Assembly (NCBI RefSeq): GCF_029211265.1
Contig: NZ_JARGEL010000013.1
Span: forward strand, 1-64,000
Length of the DNA: 64,000 nt
Direction of reading: 5' to 3'
Source: Extensimonas soli
GTDB lineage: Bacteria; Pseudomonadota; Gammaproteobacteria; Burkholderiales; Burkholderiaceae_C
In this document: positions 47,801 to 56,531 of the stretch, piece by piece
How the letters are laid out: each line of letters begins with the position of its first letter
How positions within the stretch are numbered: position 1 is the first letter of the stretch
Made by a program: the position numbers and the translations under genes
The notes under the pieces: model-generated
The model's input: the letters and a program-made list of their open reading frames with translations, nothing else
Databases searched by the model: none
What the model was told of the DNA's origin: nothing

Positions 47801-49390
47801 GTGACAAACCTTGGGGCTGATACATCCAGCGACGAAGTCCACCGCGTCGGCGGCATCGGCGACTGGCTCGACTACCACGCGCTGCACCACGCCGACCAGG
47901 AGGCGTTGGTCGTGGGCGCGCTGCGGCTCAGCTACGCACAGCTACTCCACCGCGCAACGCACATGGCGGGCGTGCTGGCTGGGCGCGGGGTGCGCAAGGG
48001 CGACCGCGTCGCGCTGCTGCTGCTCAACGGCAGCGAGTTCCTCGAAACCCTGTTTGCCTGCGCACGCCTGGGCGCCATCGCTGTGCCCATCAACTTTCGC
48101 CTGAGTCCGGCAGAGGTGGAGTTCATCTTGGGCGACTGCGGCGCCCAGGTACTGGTGTACCACTGCCAGTTCACGCCGCTGGTGGCGCCCATCCGGCCCA
48201 ACACGCCGCTCGCCTGCGCCTTTTACGTGCCAGGCTCGGGCGCGCCCATGCCCGGCGACGCGGATTACGAACAGGCCCTGGCCGCGGCCCAGCCGCCTGC
48301 GCAGCGCACATCCATCGTGCAAAGCGATCCGCACCTCATGATGTACACCTCGGGCACGACGGGGCGGCCCAAAGGCGCGCTGCTGAGCCACGGCAACACG
48401 ACCTGGAACGCCTTCAACCTGCTGCTCAGCGAAGCGGGGCTGAGCAGTGACGACATCGTGCTCACCGTGGCGCCGATGTTTCACATTGGCGGGCTCAACA
48501 TCCACACCCTGCCCGCGATCTACAAAGGCGCGAAGGTGGTCGTGCACCCGCAGTTCACCCCCGCCGAAACGCTGAGCCTGGTGCAGCGCGAGCGCGTTTC
48601 CATGCTGTTCCTCGTGCCCGCGATGTGGCTTGCGATCAGCCAGATGCCCGACATCGACCAGTACGACCTCTCGTCGCTGCGCGTGCTCATGTCGGGCGGG
48701 GCGCCTTGCCCGATCACGGTGATCGAGTTTTTCCAAAAGCGCGGCCTGTGCTTCCTCGAAGGCTTTGGCATGACCGAAACCGCGCCCAACGCCTGCTTCC
48801 TTGGCAACCGCGACACCCTGCGCAAAAACGGCTCGGTTGGCAAGCCGCTCACGCACATGCAGATGCGCCTCGTCGATGCCAGCGACCAGGACGTGCGCCA
48901 GGGCGAGGCGGGTGAGTTGGTGCTGCGCGGGCCGAACATTTTCGTGGGCTACTGGAACCGCCCCGAGGCCACGGCAGAGGCCTTTCGCAACGGCTGGTTC
49001 CACAGCGGCGACCTCGCGCGCCAGGATGAAGAAGGCTTTTACTACATCGTCGATCGCATCAAGGACATGCTGATCTCGGGCGGCGAAAACGTCTATCCGA
49101 CCGAGGTCGAGCAGGTCATCTACCGCCACCCCGCCGTGCGCGAGGCCGCGGTCATCGGCGTGCCCGACGAAAAATGGGGCGAGGTGCCCATGCTCGTGGT
49201 GGCCTTGCACGAAGGCACGCAGCTCACGCTCGAAGAAGTGCGCGCTTTTTGTGAAGGCAAGCTGGCGCACTTCAAAATCCCCAAGCAGATGCTGCTGGTG
49301 CCTGCGCTGCCGCGCACGGCCACGGGCAAGGTGCTCAAGCGCGAGCTGCGCAGCAGCATCATCGGCGCCGACAAACCGGCCATCAGCTAA
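47801..49390 (+). CDS. Acyl-CoA synthetase (AMP-dependent ligase)
   Basis: A 529-residue ANL-superfamily ligase that adenylates a carboxylate and makes its CoA thioester. It has the P-loop-like MMYTSGTTGRPKGALLSHGN, VAPMFHIGGLN, the GMTETAP motif in EGFGMTETAPNACF, the hinge GWFHSGDLARQDEEGFYYIVDRIKDMLISGGENVYPTEVE, and the catalytic Lys in LPRTATGKVLKRELR. The GTG at 47801 has GGAG eight bases upstream and is chosen over an upstream ATG in the linker. Chain length or aromatic preference cannot be stated. It is in an operon with MaoC and Fe-ADH. Confidence 0.92.
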   Translation: MTNLGADTSSDEVHRVGGIGDWLDYHALHHADQEALVVGALRLSYAQLLHRATHMAGVLAGRGVRKGDRVALLLLNGSEFLETLFACARLGAIAVPINFRLSPAEVEFILGDCGAQVLVYHCQFTPLVAPIRPNTPLACAFYVPGSGAPMPGDADYEQALAAAQPPAQRTSIVQSDPHLMMYTSGTTGRPKGALLSHGNTTWNAFNLLLSEAGLSSDDIVLTVAPMFHIGGLNIHTLPAIYKGAKVVVHPQFTPAETLSLVQRERVSMLFLVPAMWLAISQMPDIDQYDLSSLRVLMSGGAPCPITVIEFFQKRGLCFLEGFGMTETAPNACFLGNRDTLRKNGSVGKPLTHMQMRLVDASDQDVRQGEAGELVLRGPNIFVGYWNRPEATAEAFRNGWFHSGDLARQDEEGFYYIVDRIKDMLISGGENVYPTEVEQVIYRHPAVREAAVIGVPDEKWGEVPMLVVALHEGTQLTLEEVRAFCEGKLAHFKIPKQMLLVPALPRTATGKVLKRELRSSIIGADKPAIS

Positions 49391-49447
49391 CCCGTCATCA
49401 GCTAAGCAGCGCCATTTCTATTTTTTATTTATTTACGAGGAGCAAAA

Positions 49448-49768
49448 ATGCACAACGAAGTTGATGTGAGCTGGGGCGAAGCCGCCAAATACCGTTTCGA
49501 GCTGCGCGACGCGCAGCCCATGGACATAGAAGACGCGCGGGCCTGGTTCGATGCGCAGTTCAAGGCCTTCGACTGCGAAATCATCCGCTCCGTGGGCAAG
49601 GTCTTGAGCGTGGACAAGGTGCTCACGGTGGCCCAGGCTGCGGGGGAAGACTACTTCTCCAAACCCGAGCACCGCGAATGGGCCACGAACTTCGCGCGCG
49701 CGACCTGCGCTTTGCTCGGCCGGCCCATCGTGCGCGTGGACGTGCCCGGTATGACGATAGGGTATTGA
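49448..49768 (+). CDS. Small conserved-looking protein of unknown function at the end of the CoA-ligase operon
   Basis: A 106-residue acidic soluble protein I do not recognise: MHNEVDVSWGEAAKYRFELR, then DIEDARAWFDAQFKAFDCEI and the C-terminal EWATNFARATCALLGRPIVR. GAGGAGC lies eight bases before the ATG. It contains two Cys and no membrane segment or signal. Its place 57 bp behind the ligase suggests a role in the same pathway, possibly as an accessory subunit or carrier, but that is inference. It ends 73 bp before the convergent dehydrogenase gene. Confidence 0.75.
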   Translation: MHNEVDVSWGEAAKYRFELRDAQPMDIEDARAWFDAQFKAFDCEIIRSVGKVLSVDKVLTVAQAAGEDYFSKPEHREWATNFARATCALLGRPIVRVDVPGMTIGY

Positions 49769-49841
49769 GCGAGTAGTGGGCCGTAGCGCATGGCTGCATC
49801 GCACCGGGAGCCCGGGCGCGATGCAGTCCAGTTCGCTCCGG

Positions 49842-50690
49842 TCAATAGTGATAAACGCCGCGGCCCGTCTTGCGGCCCAGGTGTCCGGCGGCGACCAGTT
49901 CCTTGAGCAGCGGGCAGGGGCGGTATTTGCTGTCGCCAAACTCTTTCAAAAAAACTTCCATCACCGCGAGGCACACATCGAGCCCGATCATGTCGGCCAG
50001 TGCGAGCGGCCCGATCGGGTGGTTGCAGCCCAGGCGCATGCCGGCGTCTATGTCCTCGGGCGTCGCCAGGCCTTCGGCGAGCACGAAAAAGGCTTCGTTG
50101 ATCATGGGCACGAGGATGCGGTTCACCACGAAGCCCGGCGCGTTCTTCACCGTGATCGGCGACTTGCCGAGCTGGCGCGCGAGCGCCTGCACGGCGTCGT
50201 GCGTGGCGTCGCTGGTCTGCACCCCGCGGATGATCTCCACCAGCGCCATCACGGGCACGGGGTTGAAAAAGTGCATGCCGATGAATTTGTCGGGGCGGCC
50301 CGTGACGGCGGCAAGCTGAGTGATCGAAATCGAAGACGTGTTCGACGCCAGGATGACCTCGGGGCCGACCAGCTTGTCCACCTGCTGCAGGATTTTGACC
50401 TTGATGTCGTAGTTTTCGGTTGCTGCCTCGACCACGAGCTGCGCCTGCTGCAGCGCCTCATACTGCGTCGAAGTCTGGACGCGCGCCAGCGCGGCGTCCT
50501 TGTCGGCGGCGCTAAGTTTTTCCTTCTTGACCAGGCGCTCCAGACTGCCCGCGATGGTTGCCAGACCCTTTTGCACCGCCGCCTCGGAAATATCGACCAT
50601 GACGGCGCGCAGCCCCGCCACGGCGCAAGCCTGCGCAATGCCGTTGCCCATGGTGCCGGCGCCGATGATGCCTATGGTTTGGATGCTCAT
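49842..50690 (-). CDS. 3-hydroxybutyryl/3-hydroxyacyl-CoA dehydrogenase
   Basis: A 282-residue NAD-dependent dehydrogenase of beta-oxidation or butyrate/PHB metabolism. It has the N-terminal GIIGAGTMGNGIAQACAVAG, VVEAATENYDIKVKIL, ILASNTSSISITQLAA, the catalytic His-Glu pair in GMHFFNPVPVMALVEII, and NAPGFVVNRILVPMINEA. The start at 50690 has an A-rich Shine-Dalgarno region (AGGATTTTTC), spaced six bases. It converges with the CoA-ligase operon and could serve the same pathway. The 254 bp upstream contain nothing else recognisable. Confidence 0.95.
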   Translation of the reverse strand: MSIQTIGIIGAGTMGNGIAQACAVAGLRAVMVDISEAAVQKGLATIAGSLERLVKKEKLSAADKDAALARVQTSTQYEALQQAQLVVEAATENYDIKVKILQQVDKLVGPEVILASNTSSISITQLAAVTGRPDKFIGMHFFNPVPVMALVEIIRGVQTSDATHDAVQALARQLGKSPITVKNAPGFVVNRILVPMINEAFFVLAEGLATPEDIDAGMRLGCNHPIGPLALADMIGLDVCLAVMEVFLKEFGDSKYRPCPLLKELVAAGHLGRKTGRGVYHY

Positions 50691-50944
50691 GAAAAATCCT
50701 TTCGTCAAAAAAATGGCGGCGCCCGTCGGATTCCGGGTGCCGCAGGCATGGAGCAGATTCAATGACGCCCCTTAAGAGGGGTGCGTTCGCGCCATGGCTG
50801 CACTGATGATAGAGCGGTGGCGCGAAGGTTCGATGAAACCAACTCCTTGCCCTAGGGCTTCACCATGGCGTGGCACATCCGACAAGTTGGCAGCGACCCG
50901 GCATTACGGCCCACGCAGGGCCGCTGTCGCATAGTAGAGCGCGC

Positions 50945-51841
50945 TTATTGCTGCTTTTTCTTTTTCTTGCTGCTCGTGGCAGAAGATGGCGCCGAAGTTT
51001 GCGAAGGAGCCACCCCACCATCGACCCCCAGGCGCCCGCCGCCCCCGAGGCCCTGGCCCTGCACGGTTTGCGCCTTGTAGTTGCGCAATGCGACGACCAT
51101 CTGGTTGTAGGCATCCATGAAGGCTGCGGCAACCACCTTGCCTTGGGCCGTGTTGCTGTAGCCGCCTATCCCGCCCCCTGCGGAGCTGCCAAACAGGGCG
51201 CCAAAACCACCCCAGTCGGTCTTGGAGGCACTGCCTTCGGAGGCTGCAACCTGCACGCCCGAGCGGTTGTCGATCAAGGTCAGCATGGCGCTGGCCTCGC
51301 GCGTTTTGGTGTTGCCGGCAAGGCCCGCCAGGGCGCGCCCGCCGCTGCCGAACAAGCCACCGACGCCAGCAGCCATGCCGCCCGCATCGTTCTGGCTGAA
51401 CACGATTTCAGGCGACAGACCGTAGTCCGACGAAACGACCTGGCCTTTGCCAAAATTGCTGCCCTTGCGAATCTCGCCCGACTGCTGCAGCGCACGTTCT
51501 CGGTTCATGGCGTTCATGCCCGCGGCACTGCGTTCCACGACGATGAAGCAGTTCGATTGCTGGATCAGCAAGCGCAAAAGGTTGGACGTCGGCGGCAGCT
51601 TGTATTCGCCCGTCAGGATCGTGTACCAGCCGGCGGACTGGTTTTCGATCAAAGACACCGTGCCCAGCGGCGTAGCGCATTTTTCCAGCGCGCTGTTGGT
51701 GTTGGTGCTGGAGCCCCCCGCCGCGGCACCCGTGGCGACCGTCTTGGCATCGGCATTGCCCATCTTCATATCGGTCGTCTCGCAACCGGAAAGCAGCATG
51801 GCGGTAGTAGCGGCGATGAGGGTCAGCGAAGCGATCTTCAT
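50945..51841 (-). CDS. CsgG/HfaB family outer-membrane lipoprotein
   Basis: A 298-residue lipoprotein. The signal sequence MKIASLTLIAATTAMLLSGC ends in a lipobox with Cys20. The CsgG-like domain has LLRLLIQQSNCFIVVERSA, GLSPEIVFSQNDAGG, TKTREASAMLTLIDNRSGVQVAASEG and AAFMDAYNQMVVALRNYKAQ. Gly-rich stretches replace loops (GGMAAGVGGLFGSGG). The C-terminus ends TSSKKKKKQQ. CsgG forms a secretion pore for curli, but no csgA, csgB or csgE is nearby, and many CsgG-domain lipoproteins have other roles. Confidence 0.87.
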   Translation of the reverse strand: MKIASLTLIAATTAMLLSGCETTDMKMGNADAKTVATGAAAGGSSTNTNSALEKCATPLGTVSLIENQSAGWYTILTGEYKLPPTSNLLRLLIQQSNCFIVVERSAAGMNAMNRERALQQSGEIRKGSNFGKGQVVSSDYGLSPEIVFSQNDAGGMAAGVGGLFGSGGRALAGLAGNTKTREASAMLTLIDNRSGVQVAASEGSASKTDWGGFGALFGSSAGGGIGGYSNTAQGKVVAAAFMDAYNQMVVALRNYKAQTVQGQGLGGGGRLGVDGGVAPSQTSAPSSATSSKKKKKQQ

Positions 51842-51994
51842 GGGGACTCCTGAGAGGGAATAGGTTGGGGGAAGCTGCGATGCGAGTGCAAGCGAAATGT
51901 AAAAGAAAGCTTGGACTGTATCGTGAAAATGAGTCGCACCCGCAAAAAGTGCGACTTTTGTGGCCGAACCGCTGCGGAGCATGTGAAAGTCGGC

Positions 51995-52144
51995 GAGCGC
52001 TACGATAACTTTGACAACCTCCTTGCCGCCACTACGCTGAAACACGACCTGGTGCTGCTCACGCGCAACGTCAAAGATTTCTCAGGGCTTGCCTGCCCAG
52101 ACTTTCAGCCCCTGGTTGAGCCGAGCCTGGATTGTGGTAGTTGA
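51995..52144 (+). pseudogene. Remnant of a VapC-type PIN-domain toxin (C-terminal part)
   Basis: The frame reads ERYDNFDNLLAATTLKHDLV and LLTRNVKDFSGLACPDFQPL, which matches the last third of VapC ribonucleases with the acidic and TRNxxDF positions kept. The sequence before residue ERYD (51911-51994) bears no PIN resemblance, and no vapB antitoxin is present. The N-terminal catalytic Asp is missing. It is a decayed toxin fragment between csgG-like and merR genes; the gap of 361 bp holds nothing else. Confidence 0.6.
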
Positions 52145-52202
52145 GCGCTGTATTGCGCAGGCACCTTTTCGACTTGGCTAAAGGGTTTGCACATGACCGC
52201 GC

Positions 52203-52634
52203 TCACGAGAGCAGGGCGCGAATGGCGAGCAACTCTGCGCGCACGGCGTGCGCGTCGAATACGTCGCATCCAGCGCCGTCTGCGCACACTGGCTGGGCTT
52301 GGCCCGACAAGAGCATGGCATCGGCCATATCCTCGGAGTCTGTGGAGCCCCGCGCCTGGAGGGCGTCGCGGCCCTGCTGCGCGAGCTCCTGCAGGCGGTT
52401 GCGCGCCCCCTGGATGGTGAAGCCCTGCTCATACAGCAGCTCGCGGATGCGGCGGATCATGAGCACTTCGTGGTGCTGGTAGTAGCGCCGGTTGCCGCGG
52501 CGCTTCATGGGGCGCAATTGGGTAAATTCTTGCTCCCAATAGCGCAGCACGTGGGGCTTCACGCCGCACAGATCGGCAACCTCGCCAATGGTGAAATAGC
52601 GTTTGGCAGGAATGGCGGGAAGCGGGTTACCCAT
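52203..52634 (-). CDS. MerR family transcriptional regulator
   Basis: A 143-residue one-domain regulator. The winged HTH is RYFTIGEVADLCGVKPHVLRYWEQEF with LRPMKRRGNRRYYQHHEVLMIRRIRELLYEQGFTIQGARNRL. The C-terminal tail is short and has no metal-binding Cys cluster typical of MerR, CueR or SoxR. It resembles the MerR gene that usually follows ihfA in this order; here ihfA is not in the window. The ATG at 52634 is chosen from the family N-terminus. The effector is unknown. Confidence 0.9.
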   Translation of the reverse strand: MGNPLPAIPAKRYFTIGEVADLCGVKPHVLRYWEQEFTQLRPMKRRGNRRYYQHHEVLMIRRIRELLYEQGFTIQGARNRLQELAQQGRDALQARGSTDSEDMADAMLLSGQAQPVCADGAGCDVFDAHAVRAELLAIRALLS

Positions 52635-52696
52635 GGCTTGCGGATTCGTAGGGGCAAAGGGAGGAGGCGGTAGCGTATCGCAGGCGGCGTGAAGTT

Positions 52697-53353
52697 TCAC
52701 GCATTTTTGAGGCCGCGGCCGATCAGGAAGGTTTCGGCCGAGCGGTCGCGTGAGGCCTTGGGTTTGAGGGGCTTGACGACTTTGAAGGTCTGCCGGAACT
52801 GTTGCACCAGTTCGGCGTAGCCGCTGCCATGAAAGAGCTTGACCACGAGCGTGCCCTCGGGCCGCAGGTGCGCGCGCGCAAAGTCGAGCGCGAGTTCGAT
52901 GAGGTGCGTGATGCGCGCCGCGTCGGCCGCGGCAATGCCCGAGAGGTTGGGCGCCATGTCCGAGACCACCACGTCAACCTTGCGTCCCGCGAGCGTCTGC
53001 TCCAGCCGCTGCAGGACCTCGGGCTCGCGAAAGTCACCCTGCAGGAAGGTCACGCCCTCGATCGGCTCCATGGGCAGGATGTCTAGCGCGATGATGCAGC
53101 CAGCCAGTGCACCCCCTGCGCCGCCTGGCGTGAGGCGGCGGCGCAGGTACTGGCTCCAGGCACCGGGTGCGGCGCCCAGGTCCACCACCGTCTGGCCGGG
53201 GTGGATCAGGTCGAACTGCGCGTCGATCTCTTGCAGCTTGTACGCGGCGCGCGCGCGGTAGCCCTCTTTCTGCGCGCGTTTGACGTAGGGGTCATTGACG
53301 TGGTCGTTGAGCCAGGCCTTGTTGACCTTCTTGCTTTGGGTTTTGACTTTCAT
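52697..53353 (-). CDS. rlmE: 23S rRNA (uridine-2552-2'-O)-methyltransferase
   Basis: RlmE (FtsJ/RrmJ) methylates U2552 in the A loop late in 50S assembly. The 218-residue protein has [26 protein letters not shown] (with the catalytic Lys), the SAM motif [15 protein letters not shown] (57-71), [10 protein letters not shown] (131-140), and [11 protein letters not shown] with the second catalytic Lys. The start at 53353 gives the normal length. It is divergent from yhbY with 45 bp between the starts, a common ftsJ/yhbY arrangement. Confidence 0.96.
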   Translation of the reverse strand: MKVKTQSKKVNKAWLNDHVNDPYVKRAQKEGYRARAAYKLQEIDAQFDLIHPGQTVVDLGAAPGAWSQYLRRRLTPGGAGGALAGCIIALDILPMEPIEGVTFLQGDFREPEVLQRLEQTLAGRKVDVVVSDMAPNLSGIAAADAARITHLIELALDFARAHLRPEGTLVVKLFHGSGYAELVQQFRQTFKVVKPLKPKASRDRSAETFLIGRGLKNA

Positions 53354-53398
53354 GCGGTTTGCGTGGGGGCTTGCGTGCCTGCCTCGATAATACGGCCC

Positions 53399-53872
53399 AT
53401 GCCGCAAATTCAACTGACTCCGGCCGAGCGCCGGGAACAACGCGCACTGGCCCACCATCTGGAGCCGGTGGTCATGGTCGGTGCCGACGGCCTCACTGCC
53501 GCCGTCAAAAAGGAAATCGATGCCGCGCTGACGGCCCATGGTTTGATCAAGGTGCGCGTCTTTCAAGACGACCGCGGCGCGCGCGAGCTGATATACCAGC
53601 AGCTCGCCGACGAGCTCAGCGCTGCGCCCGTGCAGCATATCGGCAAATTGCTCGTGCTGTGGCGCCCCGTGCCGCCCAAGGAGCGCCAGAGCGACGAAAA
53701 GCGCATGCCCGGCCCGCGCGAAGTCAAGGTGCTCAAATTCAGCCAGCGCGGTGGCCAAAAGCCCGAGGTGCAGCGCCTGCGCGTGCTGGGCAACCAGCGC
53801 CTGACTCCGGGCGGCAAGATCAAGCGCGCAAAAAAGCGCAAGCCCACGTCGATCAAAAAGCAGCAAGATTGA
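53399..53872 (+). CDS. yhbY: YhbY/CRM-domain ribosome assembly protein
   Basis: A 157-residue CRM-domain RNA-binding protein linked to 50S maturation. It has [52 protein letters not shown] with the GxxG-like loop, and [12 protein letters not shown]. The C-terminal extension (about residues 100-157) is Lys/Arg rich ([20 protein letters not shown]) and longer than in E. coli YhbY. It is divergent from rlmE. The start at 53399 has no clear Shine-Dalgarno sequence. Confidence 0.93.
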   Translation: MPQIQLTPAERREQRALAHHLEPVVMVGADGLTAAVKKEIDAALTAHGLIKVRVFQDDRGARELIYQQLADELSAAPVQHIGKLLVLWRPVPPKERQSDEKRMPGPREVKVLKFSQRGGQKPEVQRLRVLGNQRLTPGGKIKRAKKRKPTSIKKQQD

Positions 53873-53884
53873 GTGCCTTCGGCC

Positions 53885-54628
53885 ATGCAGCGCCACATCC
53901 TGTGCATGAAATGGGGCACCAAGTACGGCCCCGAGTACGTCAATCGCCTCTACGGCATGGTGCGCCGCCATCTTTCGGGCGAATTTCAGTTCAATTGTCT
54001 GACCGACGACGCGCGCGGCATCCGGCCCGAGGTGCAGTGCTTTTCGATCCCGCCGCTGAACCTGCACCTGGCCCCGGGCCAGCGCGACGGCGCCTGGAAA
54101 AAGCTCACCACCTTCGAGGCCGACCTGTATGGCCTCCACGGTACGGCGCTGTTTTTGGACTTGGACGTGGTCGTTGTCGACAGCCTCGACGACTTTTTCA
54201 CGCAACCGGGCGAGTTCCTCATCATCCGCGACTACCAGCGCTTTTGGCGCTTTGGCGCGCGCGTCACGGGCAATTCGTCGGTCTATCGCTTCGAACTTGG
54301 CGCGCATGCCGACGTGCTGGCGTATTTTCGCGCGCACATGGACGAGGTGATGGCGCGCTTTCGCAACGAGCAGGATTACCTCTCCGACTTTCTGTACCGC
54401 CAGGGCAAGCTTTCGTACTGGCCTGCCGAATGGTGCCCAAGCTTCAAGTACCACTGCATCCCGCCCTGGCCCAGCAACCACTGGCGCGCGCCCTTCATCC
54501 CCGAAGGGGCGCGCATCGTCATCTTCCATGGCGAAGTCAACCCGCCCGACGCACTGGCCGGCAAGCGCAACAAGCGCTTCGCCCATATCGAGCCGGCCAC
54601 CTGGGTCGCCCAGGCTTGGCAGGAGTAA
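53885..54628 (+). CDS. Glycosyltransferase-like protein
   Basis: A 247-residue protein beginning [20 protein letters not shown] with [21 protein letters not shown] and the DxD-type [17 protein letters not shown], as in family 8/A-fold glycosyltransferases. Later stretches are [31 protein letters not shown] and [14 protein letters not shown]. The donor and acceptor are unknown. Such genes appear beside yhbY in related genomes as a stand-alone sugar-transfer enzyme. The ATG at 53885 is preferred over an in-frame GTG directly behind yhbY. Confidence 0.8.
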   Translation: MQRHILCMKWGTKYGPEYVNRLYGMVRRHLSGEFQFNCLTDDARGIRPEVQCFSIPPLNLHLAPGQRDGAWKKLTTFEADLYGLHGTALFLDLDVVVVDSLDDFFTQPGEFLIIRDYQRFWRFGARVTGNSSVYRFELGAHADVLAYFRAHMDEVMARFRNEQDYLSDFLYRQGKLSYWPAEWCPSFKYHCIPPWPSNHWRAPFIPEGARIVIFHGEVNPPDALAGKRNKRFAHIEPATWVAQAWQE

Positions 54629-54757
54629 GGGTTTCGCCGATAGCAAGGTGGTGCTGCTCACGGTGTGCAAGAGGGCCGGTAAAACGGGTCTCGCTGCCTC
54701 GGTGGGGGCGCATCTACGCTTTCGACGCCCAAAGTTTGCTCTGCTACATTCGCCGCC

Positions 54758-55981
54758 ATGAATGACGAGGAACTTGCGGGGAAACACATCGTGCTGGGCC
54801 TGAGCGGCGGCGTGGCCTGCTACAAGGCCGCGGAGCTGTGCCGCCAGCTACAGCGCGCGGGCGCCACGGTGCAGGTGGTGATGACCGAGGCGGCGGAGCA
54901 GTTCATCACACCCGTGACCATGCAGGCGCTGTCGGGGCGGCCCGTCTATGGCTCACAGTGGGATGCGCGCGAGCCCAACAACATGCCGCACATCAACCTG
55001 AGCCGCAATGCCGACGCGGTACTGATCGCGCCTGCGAGCGCCGACTTCATCGCGCGCCTCGCGCAGGGCCGCGCCGACGAGTTGCTGAGCCTGCTGTGCC
55101 TCGCGCGCCCGCGCGAGCGTGTGCCGCTGCTGCTCGCGCCGGCCATGAACCGCGAGATGTGGGCCCACCCCGCGACGCAGCGCAACCTCGCGCAGGTGGC
55201 GCAGGACGGCGCCACGGTGCTGGGCGTGGGCTGCGGCGACCAGGCCTGCGGCGAGACCGGCGACGGCCGCATGCTCGAGCCGCACGAGCTGGTCGAGGAG
55301 CTGACGGCTTTCTTCTCCTCCAAGCTGCTCGCCGGGCGCAAGCTGCTCATCACGGCGGGGCCGACCTTCGAGGCCATAGACCCGGTGCGCGGCATCACCA
55401 ACCATTCGAGCGGCAAGATGGGCTTTGCCATCGCGCGCGCGGCGCGCGCGGCCGGGGCCGAGGTCACGCTGGTCGCCGGGCCGGTGCACCTGCCCACGCC
55501 GCGTGGCGTGCGGCGCATCAACGTGCAGTCGGCGCAGCAAATGCTCGACGCCGTGCTGCAGCAGGTGCCGGGCGCCTCGGTCTTCATCGCCACCGCGGCC
55601 GTGGCCGACTGGCGCCCGGCCACGCAGGCCGCGCACAAGATCAAGAAAGACGGCACGGGCGAGCCGCCGCTGCTGCGCTTCGTGGAAAACCCCGACATTT
55701 TGGCAACCGTGGCGCAACTGCCGCAGGCCCGTAGCGGCGCGCTGTATTGCGTGGGTTTCGCCGCCGAGAGCGAGGACTTGCTCGCCCAGGCCAGCGCCAA
55801 GCGCGTGCGCAAGGGCGTGCCGCTGCTCGTGGGCAACATCGGCCCGGCGACCTTCGGGCAGGACGACAACGCCTTGCTGCTCGTCGATGCCAATGGCCAC
55901 CGCGAGTTGCCGCGCGCGTCCAAGCGTGTGCTCGCGCAGCAGCTCGTCGCCGAAATCGCCGCGCGCCTGCCGCGCCATTGA
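54758..55981 (+). CDS. coaBC: Bifunctional phosphopantothenoylcysteine decarboxylase/synthetase
   Basis: Two steps of CoA synthesis in one 407-residue protein. The N-terminal flavoprotein CoaC has [18 protein letters not shown], catalytic His78 in [21 protein letters not shown] and the substrate loop [15 protein letters not shown]. CoaB follows with [37 protein letters not shown] and [11 protein letters not shown], plus [16 protein letters not shown]. It is followed 73 bp later by dut, the conserved coaBC-dut pair. Confidence 0.97.
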   Translation: MNDEELAGKHIVLGLSGGVACYKAAELCRQLQRAGATVQVVMTEAAEQFITPVTMQALSGRPVYGSQWDAREPNNMPHINLSRNADAVLIAPASADFIARLAQGRADELLSLLCLARPRERVPLLLAPAMNREMWAHPATQRNLAQVAQDGATVLGVGCGDQACGETGDGRMLEPHELVEELTAFFSSKLLAGRKLLITAGPTFEAIDPVRGITNHSSGKMGFAIARAARAAGAEVTLVAGPVHLPTPRGVRRINVQSAQQMLDAVLQQVPGASVFIATAAVADWRPATQAAHKIKKDGTGEPPLLRFVENPDILATVAQLPQARSGALYCVGFAAESEDLLAQASAKRVRKGVPLLVGNIGPATFGQDDNALLLVDANGHRELPRASKRVLAQQLVAEIAARLPRH

Positions 55982-56054
55982 CGCTGCGCGCAGAGTGCGT
56001 CGCTTTGTTCAGGGCGCAGCGCGTCCCATTTTTTACTTCGTGCGAGAGGATGCC

Positions 56055-56504
56055 GTGAAGGTCGATGTGAAGATTTTGGATGCGCGCATGGCGCAGCAGC
56101 TGCCCGCGTATGCCACGCCCGGCAGTGCGGGCCTGGACTTGCGCGCCTGCCTGGATGCGCCGCTCACGCTGGAAGCGGGCGCCTGCGCGCTCGTGCCCAC
56201 GGGCATCGCGATCCATTTGCAAGACCCGGGCTACGCCGCCTTGATCCTGCCGCGCTCGGGGCTGGGGCACAAGCACGGCGTCGTGCTCGGCAATCTCGTG
56301 GGCTTGATCGACAGCGACTACCAGGGCCAGCTGATGGTCAGCGCCTGGAACCGCAGCGCGCAGGCGTACACGCTGCAACCCCTGGAGCGCATTGCGCAAC
56401 TCGTCATCGTGCCGGTGCTGCAGGCCGAGTTCAACGTGGTGTCCGACTTCGCAGCGCCGAGCGCGCGCGGCACGGGCGGCTATGGCTCCACGGGCACGGC
56501 GTGA
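56055..56504 (+). CDS. dut: dUTP diphosphatase
   Basis: Hydrolyses dUTP to dUMP, preventing uracil incorporation. The 149-residue trimeric dUTPase has the five motifs in order: [54 protein letters not shown] and [10 protein letters not shown] at the C-terminus. The GTG at 56055 is supported by AGAGGA and by the family length. It stands behind coaBC. Confidence 0.97.
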   Translation: MKVDVKILDARMAQQLPAYATPGSAGLDLRACLDAPLTLEAGACALVPTGIAIHLQDPGYAALILPRSGLGHKHGVVLGNLVGLIDSDYQGQLMVSAWNRSAQAYTLQPLERIAQLVIVPVLQAEFNVVSDFAAPSARGTGGYGSTGTA

Positions 56505-56531
56505 GGGCGGGTGGATGCAAGGCTTTTTCCC

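Noticed and set aside
52145-52202. tRNA-Pro next to the MerR gene
   Set aside because: A tRNA is often found near ihfA/merR in this order, but I found no cloverleaf or T-loop sequence here.
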